From: Coxiellaceae bacterium
GTDB lineage: Bacteria; Pseudomonadota; Gammaproteobacteria; Coxiellales; Coxiellaceae
Assembly (NCBI GenBank): GCA_029210045.1
Contig: JARGNX010000004.1
Span: 51,443-115,442, forward strand
Direction of reading: 5' to 3'
Length of the DNA: 64,000 bases
Numbering within the stretch: position 1 is the first letter of the stretch; each line of letters begins with the position of its first letter. Shown here one piece after another: positions 52,621 through 62,106 of the stretch. The position numbers and the translations under genes are program-made. Under the pieces are notes generated by a model. It was not told the DNA's origin. It saw only the letters and a program-made list of their open reading frames with translations, and made no database searches.

Positions 52621-55461
52621 TCAACTGTAGCGGGGGGAGACTTGGGTGGTTTGCTCTGCCTCTAACATCGTAAGCATTGTATGGATATTAGGGCAGTGTC
52701 GACAATGCGTAGCGGCTAGAATTTTGTCCATTTCCTTATGGAAATAAGCGACAAAGTGACCCCTTTTATTCTCTGGTAATGAAGCAAAATCGAAGGTGCT
52801 ATCTGCTTCAGTTAATTGAGCAATTAATGATTCACTGAAGGGGTAGCCAAATTCTCCTTGCAGCTTGAGTGCGCGTAATATTAATAGTGGATCTTCTGAG
52901 AAGGTGGCGCTCGAGATGGCTTCTAAGGAAGATTCTAATGTGTCAATAACGGCACTGGGTGTGGCGCATCCTTTATAGTTAAGAATGGCGTATTTACCAC
53001 CAGGTAGTTTAAATGTGTATGAGCCATTCGTTGGGAAGTCTGAATTGCTCGGTTGGCTCATCGCGTAGGCGATGCCTTCTTTATCAGCTGGCGCACGATG
53101 TAGAGTAATATCCAATGGAATGCGAGTGCCAGCGATATGAATGAATGCCTTTACTAAAATAACGCCATAACTTGAGTCACTAATGATAATAGGCTTATTA
53201 GCGTCGGGAAGTAATTTTTTTAGTTGCTCGTAAGTGCCAAAAAATTCCATATCAAAATCGCTTGGTTGAGCTAAAGGGTTTATTAGAAAGTCTCTAAGCG
53301 CGCCGCCATGCAGGCGCATTCTTGTTGAAAGTTCGGGGTTGGCAGCGTGTAAAGCTTCCATGATAGCTAAAAAATCTGGATGATCGTAAGCAATAAATTG
53401 AGTGGTGTCGTCAACGAAGCTGCTGACATCTTGTAGCCATGATCTTGAATCAAGCAGTTGAGGTGTTGGAGTGACTGGTGTTGGTGCTGTTTTTATGCTG
53501 GCGACGATTGCTTTTGCTTCAGTTGAGGCTGCTGTTTGACCATGCTTATCTTTGAGTAATGGGTGCGCTGTGGGTCCTGTAAATAAAGAGAGCGGTGCGC
53601 TTGTTTGTCTTGAGGGACGCCATGAATCAAGTTGAACTAATGCTTTTGTGGCTTTACCTGCTCCATCAACTAAGTCATGTTCCCTTGCGCTTCTAAGTGT
53701 GCGCGACGCTGGGTGCCATAAATGTTGAGGCTTTGTTTTGCCTGCTAAACCTTTAGCTTTAAGTCGTGCTTTTGCATTCTTTAATATTTTTGCGGTGTGT
53801 TGTGAATTCCTGTCAATAATACTTACCATGTCACTATGGCATTCGTTTATTTGATCGATGGCATGTTCTAATTCATCGCGGTATCGTTGAGACATGCCTT
53901 CCATGTTTTTTTTCTGTAATGACTTGATTGTTTCTAACGCGAATCTTGTGCAGTCACTGACTCTGGTTAAGTGGGCTTCTAGTTTGTGCCAGTGGTGTTT
54001 ATGAGCGCGCACAAATTGTAAGTAGCAGCCGACAGTAAATAATGCTATTTGTGCTGCATGATTAGCATCAACGCTTGGAGCGCTATTAATTTTTTCTAGC
54101 ATTTGATATAAATACTGATGAGTTTTTCTAAAGCCAGGTACTGCATTTTGATGAAGATCGCTTGATATTAGTCGTCTGACCTTCCGAATCATACAGCTTA
54201 AATCTAGGTGTATTTGGCAGCATAATTTTTCATATGTGCTTTCTATATAAGGGAAGTATCGTTTGGCTGGCTGTGGCGTGGCGTCAGGCTTGCTTTCTTC
54301 GTCTCCAGTTTCATCTTCTTCAAGCTCTGGCTCGGATGCGTATCTGCTGAGTGTTGCAATGTGTGCACTTAATTCCGCTTCTTGTTTTAGTCGGCGTGCG
54401 ACTTCCCTATGATAGTGCCTTAATTGATCTTCTTCTACTTCAGCTTCTAATTCTTCAACGACTTCCATATTGGCGTGAAAGGTTGCTTGTCTTTGTGCGC
54501 AGTTTTTTAACCATACAGTCTGAGAAGGATGAGAAAAAATGGGTAAATCGTTAAGATCGGAAAAATAATCACACGGTGATTTGTCACTATAGGCGGGGGT
54601 CGCATGAATGAGTTTGATGAATATCATCATGGTTGATGTCAGATCGTATGTGCCATCTTTATGTATAGTGTGTTCTATGTGCAGAATAGCTGCGTTCATG
54701 CGTCTGAGTAGTTCTTCATCACTAAATCGTTCGCAGTCTTCTTCTATTTCGCTTAGTGCTGCTAAGGCGGTAGCATCATCACCATGATGTGTAATTTCTC
54801 TAGCGCTCTCTAGTATGAAGAGTAGGTTAACAAAAAATTGATGGTTAAATTCATCTGGCATTAATGGTTGGTTAATTAATGTGATATAGCTTTCCATCAC
54901 GTACTGCCAAAAGGCAGCGCTGATTGCTTCTTTAGGGTTAGAAGTTAGCTCACTATTTAGTAAGTAAAACGCACGAATTTTTTCTTTGCGAGTAGGTTGC
55001 TGGCTTGAAGGCTGATGGTGAATGATTGTTGCGGTGCGATTGATTAATGCTTCTAGGGGGGTATTAGATGTTGTTATTTCGAGTTCTGAAGCTTCCATTC
55101 GATAGTTTTGTACAAGCATTAGTATTTGCAAAAATGCATGCATGGGTGATCTTGTGCTACTAGAGCAAGGTGCTTCTCCAGGCTGCTGCAGTAAGGTAAG
55201 CATTTTGTTGCAAATACTGATGAGCTCATTGTATAGGGGTTGCGTTTTTCTTGTGGTAACTTTGCGTTGGGTTACGCTTATTGATAACGCTTTTTCAGCT
55301 ACGATAGCTTGAGCTATTCCTCTGGCTTGTTCACGCTGGATTTGCGCGCAGATTTGTTCATACTTCAGTTTAAATTGTTGGTGTAAGTGATCCCAGGCAC
55401 TTATTGCTATTTTGGCTTTTGCTTTATGAGGATGCCTTTTTCTTCTGCGCGCTCTTCTCAT
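52621..55461 (-). CDS. Large helical protein with C-terminal poly(A)-polymerase/CCA-transferase-like domain
   Basis: A 946-residue protein. Residues 1-660 are mainly helical and charged, with a very basic start (MRRARRRKRHPHKAKAK) and an acidic Glu-rich coiled-coil-like stretch at about 340-400. Residues about 690-890 match the class II nucleotidyltransferase head: GGALRDFL (719-726), D735-F-D737 and a third carboxylate in RIPLDIT (D784), then SEDPLLILRALKLQGEFGYPF (855-875), which mirrors the family's EDPLRILRA motif. All three catalytic acids are in place. It is far larger than PcnB or Cca and lacks their usual C-terminal tail. It lies among ankyrin proteins, so a secreted RNA- or protein-modifying effector is possible. 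The role is inferred. Confidence 0.78.
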   Translation of the reverse strand: MRRARRRKRHPHKAKAKIAISAWDHLHQQFKLKYEQICAQIQREQARGIAQAIVAEKALSISVTQRKVTTRKTQPLYNELISICNKMLTLLQQPGEAPCSSSTRSPMHAFLQILMLVQNYRMEASELEITTSNTPLEALINRTATIIHHQPSSQQPTRKEKIRAFYLLNSELTSNPKEAISAAFWQYVMESYITLINQPLMPDEFNHQFFVNLLFILESAREITHHGDDATALAALSEIEEDCERFSDEELLRRMNAAILHIEHTIHKDGTYDLTSTMMIFIKLIHATPAYSDKSPCDYFSDLNDLPIFSHPSQTVWLKNCAQRQATFHANMEVVEELEAEVEEDQLRHYHREVARRLKQEAELSAHIATLSRYASEPELEEDETGDEESKPDATPQPAKRYFPYIESTYEKLCCQIHLDLSCMIRKVRRLISSDLHQNAVPGFRKTHQYLYQMLEKINSAPSVDANHAAQIALFTVGCYLQFVRAHKHHWHKLEAHLTRVSDCTRFALETIKSLQKKNMEGMSQRYRDELEHAIDQINECHSDMVSIIDRNSQHTAKILKNAKARLKAKGLAGKTKPQHLWHPASRTLRSAREHDLVDGAGKATKALVQLDSWRPSRQTSAPLSLFTGPTAHPLLKDKHGQTAASTEAKAIVASIKTAPTPVTPTPQLLDSRSWLQDVSSFVDDTTQFIAYDHPDFLAIMEALHAANPELSTRMRLHGGALRDFLINPLAQPSDFDMEFFGTYEQLKKLLPDANKPIIISDSSYGVILVKAFIHIAGTRIPLDITLHRAPADKEGIAYAMSQPSNSDFPTNGSYTFKLPGGKYAILNYKGCATPSAVIDTLESSLEAISSATFSEDPLLILRALKLQGEFGYPFSESLIAQLTEADSTFDFASLPENKRGHFVAYFHKEMDKILAATHCRHCPNIHTMLTMLEAEQTTQVSPRYS

Positions 55462-55507
55462 GGTAATAATCCCCCAATTTATATAATGATTGTGCTATTT
55501 GTCACGG

Positions 55508-56803
55508 TTATGGGCTGGGGGATGATTCACTGGGTGGTGAGCTTGTTGTTTCTTCTGTCGTGTTACTGCCTGGCGTTGAGGCGCCTGTTTGAAATAATGC
55601 ACAAGGTGGTAATACAAGATGAAGATTGCAAGTTAAATAGGCGCGCTTTAAATTATCAAAGCCATAGTTAGTGGCGAAAGTTAATAGCTGTTGACGTCTT
55701 GCTCCGTCTGATCTGTCAATAAAAGCTTGCACTAAGGGTTTGTAATCACTTAGCTCGTATTCGTCATCAAATTCTCTCAAGAGTTGAACTAGTATTGGGG
55801 TGCCTTGATCGCTGTTACCCTCTTCACCAAAAGTCGCGTTAAAAACATACGCCAGAGTTGTTGTGCTTGGTTTGAATGATATTTCGTATTCTACTAGTAA
55901 TAAAGCAATTTCTGTGTAACCTTCAGTGAAAGCCTTAATGCTGAGTGGTACGCCTTCTGTGTTAATTGTTGTAAGTTCTTCCCTGCCTCTCAGTAAGCAC
56001 ATAACCACTTCAGTGTGACCCATAATTGCAGCAAGTTGCAGTGCCGCGTTTTTGTATTTTATTCCATTCCCCCAGTCATTGGGTTTATTTGCTTTCTCCA
56101 GCCATGCCGTTACTGCATACGCACTACCAATTGCAACCACATCATTGAGCGCCTCAAATGTTGTGACGGAGCTAATGCTCGCCTTTTTAATTGGGTAGGT
56201 GGAATTGAGAAATATCCGTAGTATGGTGCATTGATAAAGAAGAGGTTCATCGGCAAAGCGATCAGATTTTAAATAATTTAATGCTTGTTGTAAGGCATCC
56301 TCATTTTCGAGCAGCTTTGTAAATATGGTATGATTTTTATTCTCAGCAGCCAGTATGCTTAGTGGTTTGCCATCACTGCTCAGTGCGGTCGCCTCTGCGC
56401 CATGTTCTATCAATCTGTTTACTAATTCAAGCTTTTCAGATAGTACGGCAGTGTATAGTGATTGGTTTAATACTTGTTGTAAGTGCTTAAACCATAAATC
56501 TGTGGCTGGGACATCTCTTGCTATTAAGGCACTATATAATGCTTTTTCATCCAGCGTTTTATTAGCTGCTGCAGGATCGTCGGTTGATGTTTGTGGGCTT
56601 GGTGTTTCACTTGGCTCATCTATCTCAGCAGGTGGTGTGCCAAGCATTTCTTTATCTTCTTCTTCTTCTTCTTCTTCAGGCGGAGGGTCACGATAATCGT
56701 TATGCAGATTGTGTTGCTCTGATGCGGCCCATCGTTGCAAATTAGCTACTACGCTACCTGCTGTCATATGTTCTCTTAGTTTGACCCATTTATCATCTTT
56801 CAT
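55508..56803 (-). CDS. Ankyrin-repeat protein, effector candidate
   Basis: A 431-residue soluble protein. An acidic run (PPPEEEEEEEDKE, about 39-51) is encoded by a GAA triplet repeat. Ankyrin-type helices follow at about 105-175 (SLYTAVLSEKLELVNRLIEHGAE; KPLSILAAENKNHTIFTKLL) and 245-320 (NAALQLAAIMGHTEVVMCLLRG; VPLSIKAFTEGYTEIALLLVEY). The C-terminus is Ser/Thr/Pro-rich. No signal or membrane segment is seen. It lies 46 bases upstream of the 946-residue gene on the same strand, so they probably share a transcript. Confidence 0.8.
   Translation of the reverse strand: MKDDKWVKLREHMTAGSVVANLQRWAASEQHNLHNDYRDPPPEEEEEEEDKEMLGTPPAEIDEPSETPSPQTSTDDPAAANKTLDEKALYSALIARDVPATDLWFKHLQQVLNQSLYTAVLSEKLELVNRLIEHGAEATALSSDGKPLSILAAENKNHTIFTKLLENEDALQQALNYLKSDRFADEPLLYQCTILRIFLNSTYPIKKASISSVTTFEALNDVVAIGSAYAVTAWLEKANKPNDWGNGIKYKNAALQLAAIMGHTEVVMCLLRGREELTTINTEGVPLSIKAFTEGYTEIALLLVEYEISFKPSTTTLAYVFNATFGEEGNSDQGTPILVQLLREFDDEYELSDYKPLVQAFIDRSDGARRQQLLTFATNYGFDNLKRAYLTCNLHLVLPPCALFQTGASTPGSNTTEETTSSPPSESSPSP
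56655..56677. repeat. TTC/GAA trinucleotide microsatellite
   Basis: An uninterrupted TCT/TTC triplet run (about seven units) inside the 431-residue ankyrin gene, encoding poly-Glu on the minus strand. Changes in copy number would keep the frame and alter only the length of the acidic run. Confidence 0.85.
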
Positions 56804-57046
56804 TGTTGTTCTCTATCTCATCGTGGCGTGTGTTTAGGATTGATTTAAAATGTGGAGGAATTGTATCAAGCAAGCTGCAGATTAAATAATTATTTATACG
56901 AGTATTTGGCAAGCATACTAGTAATATTTTCGATTACAGGGCTTGATTGAATAAATAGGGGAAATATGTCGTCCCATGGTAGTGTCGCGTTAAAGGGAGG
57001 CTTAATGCTCTATAATGTGTCTTACAGGCAAGTTGTGGAGTAAATT

Positions 57047-57799
57047 ATGACGTTTATTAAGGATCAAGTCATTTTAATTAGTGGTGCTGCACGCGGCATT
57101 GCTAAAGGGATAGCGCTAAGTTGTCATGATCAGGGCGCCAAGGTAGGGGTGATTGATATTAACCCAGATGGGTTGGATCAATTGCCGGTGGAGATGTTGC
57201 GTTTTCATGGTGATGTATCACAATCAGCTGACGTAGAAAAATTTTATCAGCAAGCAAAAAACCAATTCGGTGCTATTCATTTTGTGTTAGCTAACGCAGT
57301 TGCTTCACAAATGAATGAAAATGAAACTCGCGAAGCATTTTTTGATCGTATGGTGGCTATTAACTTTAAAGGGATGTACCAGACCATGACATTGGCTTTG
57401 CCTTATATTGAACATGGTGGCGCTATGGTTTCTATGATAGCGGCTTCCGCATTTGATCATACTAAAGTAATGTCAGGTACTTGGTCAGAGTATACCGCGA
57501 TTAAACATGCAGTAAGGTATTTAAGTCGGAGTATTGGTGCTTATAACGATAAGCAGGTACGTGTTAATTCAGTGTCTCCGGGTTTGATTGAGAGTGAACG
57601 TGTTGAAGCGCTGGCGCAACGTTTGGATTGGACAGAAGAAAGTATGGCAAATATAACTACCGCTAAGCGCATGGGTAAGCTGGATGATGTTACATCTGCG
57701 GTGATGTTTTTGTTATCACCTGACGCCAGTTACATCAATGGTGTTGACCTGTGTGTTGATGGTGGTTGGGCAATTTCTGGTGCAAGGTTTCCTGAATAA
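57047..57799 (+). CDS. Short-chain dehydrogenase/reductase
   Basis: A 250-residue classical SDR. The cofactor motif is SGAARGIAKGIA (about 13-24), an acidic residue in DINPDG after strand 2 suggests NAD preference, and the catalytic site is S...Y-T-A-I-K (YTAIK near 149-153). The C-terminal VNSVSPGLIES and INGVDLCVDGGW are typical. The substrate is unknown. A TATAAT at 57011-57016 is a likely -10. It stands alone, 59 bases before the DJ-1 gene. Confidence 0.92.
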   Translation: MTFIKDQVILISGAARGIAKGIALSCHDQGAKVGVIDINPDGLDQLPVEMLRFHGDVSQSADVEKFYQQAKNQFGAIHFVLANAVASQMNENETREAFFDRMVAINFKGMYQTMTLALPYIEHGGAMVSMIAASAFDHTKVMSGTWSEYTAIKHAVRYLSRSIGAYNDKQVRVNSVSPGLIESERVEALAQRLDWTEESMANITTAKRMGKLDDVTSAVMFLLSPDASYINGVDLCVDGGWAISGARFPE

Positions 57800-57858
57800 T
57801 TTTTGGTTCTCGCGTATAATTCTCTATAGATTTAGTTATCAGATTTTCAGGAGATTTT

Positions 57859-58479
57859 ATGAAAGTATTTCTATATGTTCTTGATACATTGGCTGATTGG
57901 GAGATTGGTTATATAACTGCCGAACTTAATAGCCGTAGATTTTTAAAAAAAATGAACTCTCCTATCGCACTTACTAAGATTGGTAACAGCATAAAACCTA
58001 TTAAAACAATGGGTGGAATTATAATCACCCCGGATGAAAGTGTTCATGATGTTGTGTTCAGTGATGATGATGTATTGATTTTACCAGGGGCGGATAGCTG
58101 GCTTGATAATAACAATATAAAAATAATGAGCCTTATTCCTGAGCTTCTCGACCGCAATGTGACAGTCGCAGCAATTTGTGGTGCCACACTTGCTTTGGCC
58201 AAAAATGGTATTCTTGATAATAGAAAGCATACAAGTAATGAGAAATCATTTTTAAAAATGAGTTGCCCTAAATATTCGGGGGAAGCATTGTATTTAAATG
58301 AGCCGGTGGTTTCTGATGGCTGTTTGATAACAGCAACAGGGCTTGCACCGTTAGAGTTTTCATACGAATTATTCAAGAAAATAGACGTCATGAACCCAGA
58401 AACGCTAGAAGCTTGGTATAAATTAAACAAGACAAAAGATTCAAAATACTTTTTTATGCTTATGGACTCTTTGAAATAG
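57859..58479 (+). CDS. DJ-1/PfpI family protein
   Basis: A 206-residue class I glutamine-amidotransferase-like protein. The start MKVFLYVLDTLADWEIGYITAEL, the central DDVLILPGADSW and the nucleophile elbow AAICGATLALAKNGIL (Cys near 110) are typical of the DJ-1/PfpI type related to YoaZ/YdeA. Members act as glyoxalases, stress chaperones or peptidases; the function here is open. A strong AGGAG site precedes the ATG. Confidence 0.88.
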   Translation: MKVFLYVLDTLADWEIGYITAELNSRRFLKKMNSPIALTKIGNSIKPIKTMGGIIITPDESVHDVVFSDDDVLILPGADSWLDNNNIKIMSLIPELLDRNVTVAAICGATLALAKNGILDNRKHTSNEKSFLKMSCPKYSGEALYLNEPVVSDGCLITATGLAPLEFSYELFKKIDVMNPETLEAWYKLNKTKDSKYFFMLMDSLK

Positions 58480-58526
58480 TTAGGCGGCAGCCTCCATGGA
58501 TGGCTTGCTGTGACATAACATGCGGG

Positions 58527-58852
58527 TTAATTTAAAAACTGACTAAAATCGATAATGTTGGTGAAGTATTGCTGCTCTACTGTGCTTTCGTTTACCCTAT
58601 TAACGTGAATTAATACTGGGAGGGTTACCCATGTATAATCTCTGCTAATAAAACCTGATTGAATAAGGTCATTTAAGTGGTCTGAAATGTCGCCGCCTTT
58701 TTTTAAGTTTAATTGACTGAGTATATCTGATTGGGTGGTAGCGCCACTGGCTAGACAGTTAATGATGTCTTTGTATAGACTGGAACGACTGGAGAAGTGG
58801 CACTGATTTTTAAGAATTCCAGCTCTTTTTGCCTACCAATAAATTGATTCAT
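58527..58852 (-). pseudogene. Remnant of an archaeal-type ATPase gene
   Basis: On the minus strand an ATG at 58852 opens MNQFIGRQKELEFLK, the N-terminus of archaeal-type (PF01637-like) P-loop ATPases. The reading frame then shifts and lacks the whole nucleotide-binding core. In another frame it resumes with SLYKDIINCLASGATTQSDIL and DHLNDLIQSGFISRDYTW, the C-terminal winged-helix part of the same family, and stops at 58527. A large internal deletion plus a frameshift explains this. It fills most of the 428-base gap 58480-58907; the rest shows only a short imperfect hairpin near 58487-58510. Confidence 0.7.
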
Positions 58853-58907
58853 TGACTTCCTCACGAAATCTGGATTTCCGTATTTTGTGAGGATAAAATT
58901 TCAAAAG

Positions 58908-59603
58908 TTAGTTAAATGCCTGGTTTGTTGGGGTGTCGCCATCTAAGACAGTGTAAGTTTTACGACTGGTATTAGGGCTATCCAAGGCGGCAATAAAGCA
59001 CTGAGCAATAGCGTCACGTGATGTGGTGCCAAATTCGTGAGTGCCGCCAATTGTAATGCTCACGCCGTGGGTATCTGTTTCATGGGTTAATAGACCGGCG
59101 CGTAGAATGGTATAGTCCAAGGGAGATTCGGTTATGCTTTTTTCGGCGAGTGCTTTCATTTGCAGGTAGTTATAGTAGCCATCACTTTCGATGTTTTTTA
59201 CTAACCCTTCAGGTGCGTGTTGTTTATTTTTTTTATAGTAATTGTGCATTTCTTGGATGTATTGTTGGCGTGGTTTATTGGTGTTGAGAGAGCCAATATA
59301 TAAAAACCGTATAACATTGGCTTTAATCGCAGCAGCTACGGCATTTTTCACACCTTTATAATCTACACCCTCTACGTTTTTACCTCGTGAGCCAGCAACA
59401 AAAATAATCGCATCTTTGCCTTCTACAGCAGTATCAAGGTTTTTTTCTAGATCGCCAACAATTGGCTTTGCATTGAATGCAGTAATGTTATCGGCTTGGT
59501 CTGCTGATCGAATTAAGCCACATGCGGAATGTTTAGTATTATTTAAATGTTTTAAAACGCATTGGCCGGTATGGCCGGTGGCACCAATAACTAATACACG
59601 CAT
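58908..59603 (-). CDS. Atypical SDR, NAD(P)-binding (SDR_a5/NmrA-like)
   Basis: A 231-residue protein with the GATGHTGQCVLKHL nucleotide-binding motif at about 7-20, DAIIFVAGSRG (64-74), and YNYLQMKALAEKSI, in which Y-x-x-x-K has the form Y-L-Q-M-K (about 142-149). RAGLLT marks the extended/atypical SDR class used as NADPH sensors or epimerases. It follows bamE with a one-base overlap (TAATG), so it is translationally coupled to it. Confidence 0.86.
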   Translation of the reverse strand: MRVLVIGATGHTGQCVLKHLNNTKHSACGLIRSADQADNITAFNAKPIVGDLEKNLDTAVEGKDAIIFVAGSRGKNVEGVDYKGVKNAVAAAIKANVIRFLYIGSLNTNKPRQQYIQEMHNYYKKNKQHAPEGLVKNIESDGYYNYLQMKALAEKSITESPLDYTILRAGLLTHETDTHGVSITIGGTHEFGTTSRDAIAQCFIAALDSPNTSRKTYTVLDGDTPTNQAFN

Positions 59604-59932
59604 TATTTTTTAAATTGCGTTTGTCTGAAATCTGTCACGCGACCATTGTGGAATAATACGGTCAAACGTTTTTCGGTAAATGTACCGTAGCCAGGTTTCC
59701 AGGTATAAACGTATTCTAATTCGTTGCCTTCAAACAATGTGGTTAACACGGGGTCACCCAATAATGCTAATACGGCTTGACGTGACATGCCTTTGTGTAG
59801 TTTTTGCATCATCTCGGCCGTGATGACGTTGCCTTGTTGTACGTCCAGGCGATGGACGCGAAATAATGAACCACAACCTACCAACGTAAGACATGTTACT
59901 GCAATTAATGCTACAATCGTCGATCGGATCAT
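59603..59932 (-). CDS. bamE: Outer-membrane assembly lipoprotein BamE
   Basis: A 109-residue lipoprotein of the BAM complex, which inserts beta-barrel proteins. The lipobox is L-V-G-C (C20). The SmpA/OmlA domain shows GNVITAEMMQKLHKGMSRQAVLALLGDP (about 35-62) and the ELEYVYTWKPGYGT strand. It is divergent from fur across an 86-base gap, the common gammaproteobacterial arrangement. Confidence 0.95.
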   Translation of the reverse strand: MIRSTIVALIAVTCLTLVGCGSLFRVHRLDVQQGNVITAEMMQKLHKGMSRQAVLALLGDPVLTTLFEGNELEYVYTWKPGYGTFTEKRLTVLFHNGRVTDFRQTQFKK

Positions 59933-60018
59933 CAGCTGGCTCCTTAATTAGGCTCTGTTTGCTAAGCATGGGATGATACTCTATTTATAGTCGGAAGCAA
60001 ATGGTTGGAGACTGATCA

Positions 60019-60435
60019 ATGCCGATGGAAGACGATAATTTACGCAAAGCGGGTCTTAAAGTTACATTACCGCGCATGAAGGTATTGCGTATCTTGGAAG
60101 AAGCGAACCCTCATCACTTAAGTGCAGAAGATGTTTATCAGCGTCTAAAGGATATGGGTGAAGAAGTGGGTTTAGCAACTGTCTACCGTGTGCTAACCCA
60201 ATTTGATGAGTCTGGTTTGATTGTGCGCCATAATTTTGAAGGTGGCCATTCAGTTTTTGAAATCGATCAAGGTGAGCATCACGATCACCTGGTGTGTGTA
60301 AAGTGTAACCACGTAGAAGAGTTTGTCGATGATGTGATTGAACAGCGCCAACAACACATTGCAGATGCTGCTAACTTCCAAATGACCGATCACAATTTAA
60401 CCATCTATGGGGTTTGTAAACGTTGTGTGGCCTAA
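60019..60435 (+). CDS. fur: Ferric uptake regulator
   Basis: A 138-residue iron-dependent repressor. The N-terminal winged helix contains GLKVTLPRMKVLRILEEANPHHLSAEDVY and LATVYRVLTQFDESGL. The metal sites include HHDHLVCVKCNHVEEF (about 88-103) and a C-terminal CKRC. ATG 60019 has TTGGAGA upstream; ATG 60025 is also in frame. Its stop overlaps the end of converging recN by three bases. Confidence 0.97.
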   Translation: MPMEDDNLRKAGLKVTLPRMKVLRILEEANPHHLSAEDVYQRLKDMGEEVGLATVYRVLTQFDESGLIVRHNFEGGHSVFEIDQGEHHDHLVCVKCNHVEEFVDDVIEQRQQHIADAANFQMTDHNLTIYGVCKRCVA

Positions 60436-62093
60436 GCAATTAATAAAGCTTTAGCGTTATCCAGTGCTTGTTTATTAATAGTTTCACCAGCGAGCAAGCG
60501 AGCCGTTTCATGGATACGTTGCTTTTTATCGAGTTTGATAATGGTCGTTGTGGTTGATTTACCTTTTACCTGCTTTTCTACACGGTAATGATGTTTGGCT
60601 TGTGAGGCGACTTGCGGTAAATGCGTAACGCACATGATTTGCAAGGTTTGGCTGATTTGTTTTAATAACTTGGCAACGGTGTCGGCCGTTTTGCCACTAA
60701 TGCCAGTATCAATTTCATCAAAGATAAGCGTTGGTATCGCTTGTTTACCAGCGAGGCTGGCTAGAATGGCTAAACAGATTCGCGACAATTCACCACCGGA
60801 AGCAACTTTTTGTAACGGTGCTAAGGGTTGACCAGGATTGGCGCTGAGCGTGAACTGAATGCTTTCTTGACCAGTGGCGCTAATGTCACTGTCATTAGTA
60901 ATGAGCTCAATCGCAAATTGACTATCGGCCATATTCAATTGGGTTAATAAAGTAGTAATGGTTTTAGCTAAGCTCTTTGCTAGTTTTTTACGGCTAGCTG
61001 TTAGTTTGGTTGCGACTTTTTTATAGTCTATCAAAATAGTTTTTTGTTGCTGTTGCAGTTCAATCAAATGTTCATCGAGATTTTTTAATTGCTCTACTTT
61101 TTGTTGTAAGCTGCTTTGTACTTCTTTTAATGCTTCTGGCTCGACATGATGTTTGCGTGCTAGGTCGGAAATAATATTTAAGCGTGTTTCGATCTGTTGT
61201 AAACGCTCAGGGCTTAAGTCTAAACCTTGGCGATAACTATTAAGCTCAGATTCGGCTTCTTGTACATGAATACAGGCTGTATTCAATAATGCTTTTGCAC
61301 TATCCAATTGTTCATCACTAAAGCCAATGGTGTTCAATTGGTCCGTGGCTTGTTGCAATAAGGTCAATGCATTGACTGATTCACCTTCGGCCGTGTATTC
61401 GATCGCTTGATTTAATGCGCCAATTAAGCTTTTGGATTGGTGCAAACGCTGATGTTCCTGGTGCAAAGTTTGCCACTCACCTTCTTCAATCGCGGCTTGT
61501 TCCAGCTCGGTATGTTGGTATTCATATAACGATAACTGATCATCGCGATCGGCTGCTTTTGCGGTCAATAATTCAATTTGTTGTTGAACCTGTTGGTGTT
61601 GCTGATAAAAGCTATCAAGTTGTTGCAGCATATTTTGGTGTAAACCATATTGATCTAAAAGGTGCTGCTGGTATTTGGGTTTTAATAATAGCTGGTGTTG
61701 ATGCTGGCCGTGCACTTGTAACATATGCTGGCCTAATTCTTTTAATAAATGCAGCGGGCTTGGGTGACCGTTAATAGTTGCGCGCGATTTACCGTCAGCA
61801 TAAATGCTGCGGCGTAATAAGCATTCGCCATCATCATTCAGTTCATGTTGCTCAAGCCATTGCTGAATGTCGGGTTGATCACTAATATCAAAAATTAAAT
61901 TAATATCACATCGTGTGCTACCGCTTTTTACATAGCGAGCTTCAGCACGTGTTCCCAATGCTAAATTAATCGCATCCAATAAAATGGATTTACCCGCACC
62001 GGTCTCACCAGTAAACGCATGAAACCCATCGGCGAGTTCTAATGATAATTCATCGACCAATACAAAGTTTTTTAAATTAATGTGCGTTAACAT
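60432..62093 (-). CDS. recN: DNA repair protein RecN
   Basis: An SMC-like ATPase for double-strand-break repair, 553 residues as in E. coli. Walker A is GETGAGKS (29-36), two long coiled-coil arms follow (about 150-380), and the C-terminal signature and Walker B regions are ASGGELSRICLAIL and LIFDEIDTGISG. The frame extends to 62147 inside nadK, but ATG 62093 with a perfect GGAGG is the start. It lies 13 bases after nadK on the same strand. Confidence 0.97.
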   Translation of the reverse strand: MLTHINLKNFVLVDELSLELADGFHAFTGETGAGKSILLDAINLALGTRAEARYVKSGSTRCDINLIFDISDQPDIQQWLEQHELNDDGECLLRRSIYADGKSRATINGHPSPLHLLKELGQHMLQVHGQHQHQLLLKPKYQQHLLDQYGLHQNMLQQLDSFYQQHQQVQQQIELLTAKAADRDDQLSLYEYQHTELEQAAIEEGEWQTLHQEHQRLHQSKSLIGALNQAIEYTAEGESVNALTLLQQATDQLNTIGFSDEQLDSAKALLNTACIHVQEAESELNSYRQGLDLSPERLQQIETRLNIISDLARKHHVEPEALKEVQSSLQQKVEQLKNLDEHLIELQQQQKTILIDYKKVATKLTASRKKLAKSLAKTITTLLTQLNMADSQFAIELITNDSDISATGQESIQFTLSANPGQPLAPLQKVASGGELSRICLAILASLAGKQAIPTLIFDEIDTGISGKTADTVAKLLKQISQTLQIMCVTHLPQVASQAKHHYRVEKQVKGKSTTTTIIKLDKKQRIHETARLLAGETINKQALDNAKALLIA

Positions 62094-62106
62094 CAGATGT
62101 CCTCCA

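Noticed and set aside
61415..61774. 119-codon open frame on the plus strand inside recN
   Set aside because: It is antisense to the recN coiled-coil region, whose coding potential is certain.
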